Assembly (NCBI GenBank): GCA_964374095.1
Contig: CAYJXJ010000190.1
Coordinates: 1 to 8,629 of the forward strand
Reading direction: 5' to 3'
Length of the DNA: 8,629 nt
DNA from: CAYJXJ01 sp964374095
GTDB lineage: Bacteria > Elusimicrobiota > Elusimicrobia > UBA1565 > UBA9628
The translations under genes and the position numbers were made by a program. Below the pieces are notes generated by a model. That model worked only from the letters and a program-made list of their open reading frames with translations, had not been told where the DNA came from and did no database searches. Below, in pieces: positions 6,628 through 8,629 of the stretch; the first letter of the stretch is position 1; each line of letters opens with the position of its first letter.

Positions 6628-7632
6628 CTAGCCCTTCTTGGCCGGGGCCTTGCGAAACTCCTCCAGGGAGCGCTCCACGCGGTCGAGCAGGTCCGGCGGG
6701 TAGAGCTTTCCGGCGAGTTCGCGCCGGGCCTTGACGCCGAAGGCTTGATAGAGCTTGGTGGTCTCCGGGCTGGGCTTGCCGGAGACCGACAGCCCATGCT
6801 TCTGCAGGGTCTTGAGCGCGTCGGCATTCTCCTTGCGGGTGAGCTCGTTGAGGCGCTTGAGATGGCGGCCGCTCACCTCGAGCAGGGTCTTCTGTTCCTC
6901 GGGGGACAGCGTGTCGAACTGCTTTTTGCTGAGCAGGACGGCGCCCGAGGCTTCGGCCATAGGAACGGCGTATATGTGCTTGGTGCGCGTGAACCACTGC
7001 AGCGCGATCACGCCCATGGCGGGGCCGTAAACCGCGTCGACCATGCCGGTCTGGAGCGAGGACAAAACGTCCACGACCGAAAGCGGGATGGGGCTCACCC
7101 CCAGGGCCTTGTAGGCCGCCTCCGCGATGGGGTCGCCTTCCCAGACCCACATCTTGGCCTTTTTCATGTCCTCGGGGCCCTTGATGGGATCGCGGCTGAA
7201 GACATAGACCGAGCCGAGGTCGGTCCACCCCAGGAGCACGTAGCCCGCCTCGCCCAGGGCCTTCTGGAACTCCGGGTCGAAGTGCTTGTGGATGTGCTCG
7301 ACTTCCTTGTCGCTGTTGAAGAGCCAGGGGGCGTCGAGTATGCGCAGCCTCGGCGCGATTTCCCCGAGCCCCACCCCCGTGAAGCCCCCGGCATGGAGCT
7401 GGCCGATGCGCATCTTGCGCACCACGTCCTTCTCGTCGCCGGATATGCCCCCGGCATAGACCTTGAGCTTGACGCTGCCCTTGGTCTTTTCCTGAAGCTC
7501 GGTGTTGAGCTCGCCGATCGTCTTCATCCAAGTCGAACCTTCGGGGGCCAGTGAAGCAAACTTGATAACGGCGGCCCCTCCGGGGGCCGCCGTTAAAATG
7601 AGCGCCAAGAGCCCGAGCTTAAAAGAATTCAT
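6628..7632 (-). CDS. dctP: TRAP transporter substrate-binding protein DctP, TatT-associated type (334 aa)
   Basis: This periplasmic solute receptor delivers substrate to DctQM. The ATG at 7632 has GGAG 7 bases upstream and begins a signal peptide (MNSFKLGLLALILTAAPGG, cleavage probably near A20-A21); an upstream in-frame ATG would precede this with a long Arg-rich stretch and is less likely. Mature-protein motifs are typical of DctP: KFASLAPEGSTWMK (24-37), KLKVYAGGISGDEKDVVRKM (55-74), RIGQLHAGGFTGVGLG (75-90) and LSSLQTGMVDAVYGPA (190-205). At 155-164 the usual 'DLKGLKIRVP' segment reads DMKKAKMWVW, so the position that is normally the carboxylate-binding Arg appears to be W162. Overlap with tatT by 14 bases supports partnership with the TatT lipoprotein. 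The substrate is unknown. Confidence 0.95.
   Translation of the reverse strand: MNSFKLGLLALILTAAPGGAAVIKFASLAPEGSTWMKTIGELNTELQEKTKGSVKLKVYAGGISGDEKDVVRKMRIGQLHAGGFTGVGLGEIAPRLRILDAPWLFNSDKEVEHIHKHFDPEFQKALGEAGYVLLGWTDLGSVYVFSRDPIKGPEDMKKAKMWVWEGDPIAEAAYKALGVSPIPLSVVDVLSSLQTGMVDAVYGPAMGVIALQWFTRTKHIYAVPMAEASGAVLLSKKQFDTLSPEEQKTLLEVSGRHLKRLNELTRKENADALKTLQKHGLSVSGKPSPETTKLYQAFGVKARRELAGKLYPPDLLDRVERSLEEFRKAPAKKG
7567..7594. repeat. Perfect 12-bp hairpin in the dctP signal-peptide codons
   Basis: AACGGCGGCCCC (7567-7578) and GGGGCCGCCGTT (7583-7594) pair perfectly around TCCG. In the dctP mRNA the hairpin begins about 38 bases after the start codon, over codons 13-22 (TAAPGGAAV). It has no U-tract on either strand. 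Early strong hairpins can slow initiation or affect the ratio of binding protein to permease, but a chance product of Ala/Gly/Pro codons is also possible. Confidence 0.7.
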
Positions 7633-8488
7633 CTGTTTTCTCCAGTAATGCCTTTGCCTTTTCTTTCGCCACCTCATCTGCAAGTCGGGAGCCCGCCAGC
7701 CGGCCGGCGGGCTCCTGCATGACTCGGGTCAGGAGCTGGGTGAACAGTTCTTGATCTTGGAGAGCGACCGCGAGGTAACGGGCCTCCAGAACGTAGGACA
7801 TGAGGTATTGGCCTTGGGTGATGGTCCGGGCCTTTTCAAAATGGGCCCGGGCCTGCTTGGGATCTCCCCCCAGGAGTTTGGGGCGCGAGGCGTAGTAACA
7901 GCCGAGGAAAATGTCGGCTCCCGCGAACTGATAGGAGGGAGCGAGGCCCCGCGCCCGCTCCATCATCGCGACGGCGCGGGGGAGTTGGGCCACGGCCTCG
8001 GCGGAGTCGCGGGAAAGGTTGATCCAACTCCCCCACCCGTAGGCGGCCCAGAAGAGGGCGCGCGAATCCTTGACCGTGACCCGCGTCAGGGCGTCGTGGA
8101 AGTCCTCCTGATTCATCGCCTCGAGGTTCTTGAGGGCTGGGTTCTTCAATAAGAGTGTCTTCGCGTGGTCGCGCCCGCGGCCGTAGAATTCGCGGGCGCG
8201 CGCGTCCTGGGAGCCCTCAAGGAATAGGAAGGCGTAGCCCGAGTAGCCTTGGGAGGCAAGCAGGCGAAGCTTGGAGTTGGCGGGCTCATTGCGGAGCATG
8301 GCGTCGGCGATCTTGAGCTGGGCGGCCATGGCCTCGCGGGCGAGCTGGACGTCGGACTCGTCGTGGAAGGCTCCGACCCCCCCCTCCATGAGCGCCGCGG
8401 TCTGGCGCAAGGCGATGGTTTTGAGGCTGCAGCCCGGCAGCCCGAGGGTCGTAGGCCCGAGGACCAACGCCACGAAGTATTTCCTCAT
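7619..8488 (-). CDS. tatT: TRAP-associated T-component lipoprotein (TatT family, 289 aa)
   Basis: TatT proteins are helical, TPR-like periplasmic lipoproteins first described next to a TRAP binding protein in Treponema pallidum (Tp0956/Tp0957), where the two associate. The N-terminus MRKYFVALVLGPTTLGLPGC is a lipoprotein signal with a LPGC lipobox and lipidated C20. Helical pairs follow at about 47-90 and 95-135. Family-like signatures are ALFWAAYGWGSWINL (144-158) and ADIFLGCYYASRPKLLGGDP (191-210), followed by KQARAHFEKA, a TPR helix. The length is typical. The ATG at 8488 is the first start after an in-frame TGA (8500-8498) and overlaps the stop of a mini-ORF as ATGA. The nearest SD-like AAGGA is 15 bases away, so coupling to the mini-ORF is plausible. 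The end overlaps dctP by 14 bases. It may aid substrate hand-over or bind hydrophobic ligands; this last point is inference from the family. Confidence 0.93.
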   Translation of the reverse strand: MRKYFVALVLGPTTLGLPGCSLKTIALRQTAALMEGGVGAFHDESDVQLAREAMAAQLKIADAMLRNEPANSKLRLLASQGYSGYAFLFLEGSQDARAREFYGRGRDHAKTLLLKNPALKNLEAMNQEDFHDALTRVTVKDSRALFWAAYGWGSWINLSRDSAEAVAQLPRAVAMMERARGLAPSYQFAGADIFLGCYYASRPKLLGGDPKQARAHFEKARTITQGQYLMSYVLEARYLAVALQDQELFTQLLTRVMQEPAGRLAGSRLADEVAKEKAKALLEKTDEFF

Positions 8489-8583
8489 GGTTTTCTGTCA
8501 ATATCCTTAGGTGCCTGCCCTTCCAATAATTGGAGGGGCAGGCCATGCCCTTCGGTCATGTGCCTTTGAAATACTAGGCTCAT
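8485..8583 (-). CDS. 32-codon mini-ORF directly before tatT
   Basis: The frame starts MSLVFQRHMTEGHG and ends PKDIDRKP, with its TGA overlapping the tatT start (ATGA). An internal ATG at 8560 gives a 24-residue version whose start (MTEG-G) and end (PKD....P) match the 16-residue mini-ORF before the LOG gene. AAAGG lies just before that internal ATG, making it a plausible start. The middle is occupied by a 31-bp palindrome. It could be a leader peptide that couples tatT translation to the upstream cistron, or a non-coding repeat element that happens to be open. Confidence 0.4.
   Translation of the reverse strand: MSLVFQRHMTEGHGLPLQLLEGQAPKDIDRKP
8513..8543. promoter_or_regulatory. 31-bp near-perfect palindrome in the tatT leader
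   Basis: GCCTGCCCTTCCAAT (8513-8527) and ATTGGAGGGGCAGGC (8529-8543) pair around a single central base with one T/G wobble (8521/8535). It lies 24 bases upstream of the tatT ATG. It has no following T-run on either strand, so a terminator is unlikely; in RNA it would be a strong stem needing a few bases opened for a loop. It could be an operator, an mRNA stem controlling tatT, or a small palindromic insertion: the homologous leader before the LOG gene lacks it. Confidence 0.6.
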
Positions 8584-8629
8584 GGCACGAAGGTGTGGGC
8601 TACCGTCCATGGCCTGAACTGAGCCATCC
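8580..8629 (-). CDS. 3' end of an unidentified upstream gene (partial)
   Basis: The minus-strand frame entering from the window edge reads ...MAQFRPWTVAHTFVP and stops at 8580 in a CCATGAG context, so its TGA overlaps the ATG at 8583 of the next mini-ORF, as at the other junctions of this operon. Only 15 to 16 residues are visible and I do not recognise them. The overlap style is the main reason to regard it as the tail of the preceding cistron rather than noise. Confidence 0.3.
   Translation of the reverse strand, partial: MAQFRPWTVAHTFVP

Noticed and set aside
1..8629. CRISPR array, insertion sequence, integrase, phage or toxin-antitoxin genes
   Set aside because: No regularly spaced repeats, transposase or integrase motifs, terminal inverted repeats or toxin-like small gene pairs were seen. 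The only short tandem repeat lies in a Pro/Ala linker.

Overview
The window is a GC-rich (roughly two-thirds G+C by eye) piece of a bacterial, probably metagenome-assembled, genome. All convincing genes lie on the minus strand, so the text reads from right to left. Signal peptides, a lipobox protein and a TRAP transporter of the TatT-associated type point to a didermous (Gram-negative) bacterium. The TatT-TRAP cassette, the bacterial Iml2-like TPR protein and a GYF_2-type coiled-coil protein would fit Elusimicrobiota or a deltaproteobacterial-type lineage. This placement is an inference; there is no rRNA or marker gene in the window.

Right part (8629 to about 4810): a TRAP transporter operon. 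After the last few codons of an unidentified upstream gene come a 32-codon mini-ORF, a TatT-type lipoprotein, the periplasmic binding protein DctP, the small permease DctQ and the large permease DctM. DctM is followed by a 16-codon mini-ORF that shares start, core and end motifs with the mini-ORF before tatT.

Middle part (4813 to 1504): the same run of overlapping cistrons continues with a LOG-family (TIGR00730) nucleotide phosphoribohydrolase-like protein, an exported TPR protein with a Lys/Arg-rich tail, and a second exported helical-repeat protein of 420 residues. Almost every junction in this run is an overlap (ATGA/GTGA 4-base overlaps, or 11-14 bases) and the only gap is 11 bases. One polycistronic mRNA with translational coupling is therefore the simplest reading. 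The last gene is broken in the given sequence by an assembly scar: a 54-bp exact duplication, G/C homopolymer junk and 10 Ns. Deleting exactly 163 bp restores one uninterrupted frame.

Left part (1503 to 1): about 370 bp without a protein gene, holding several good hairpins (a possible structured RNA or 3' UTR) and a sigma70-like promoter placed so close to the next start codon that its transcript would be leaderless. That gene encodes a cytoplasmic-looking protein with an N-terminal GYF_2-like domain, a long coiled coil and a Pro/Ala linker. The last 104 bp hold no gene.

How the parts may work together: DctP captures a substrate in the periplasm, TatT docks with it, and DctQM drives sodium- or proton-coupled uptake. 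The two additional exported TPR-type proteins and the LOG enzyme are locked into the same transcript, which suggests an extended TatT-TRAP system. The substrate cannot be read from the sequence. The canonical carboxylate-binding arginine position of DctP appears to be a tryptophan, which argues against a simple C4-dicarboxylate.
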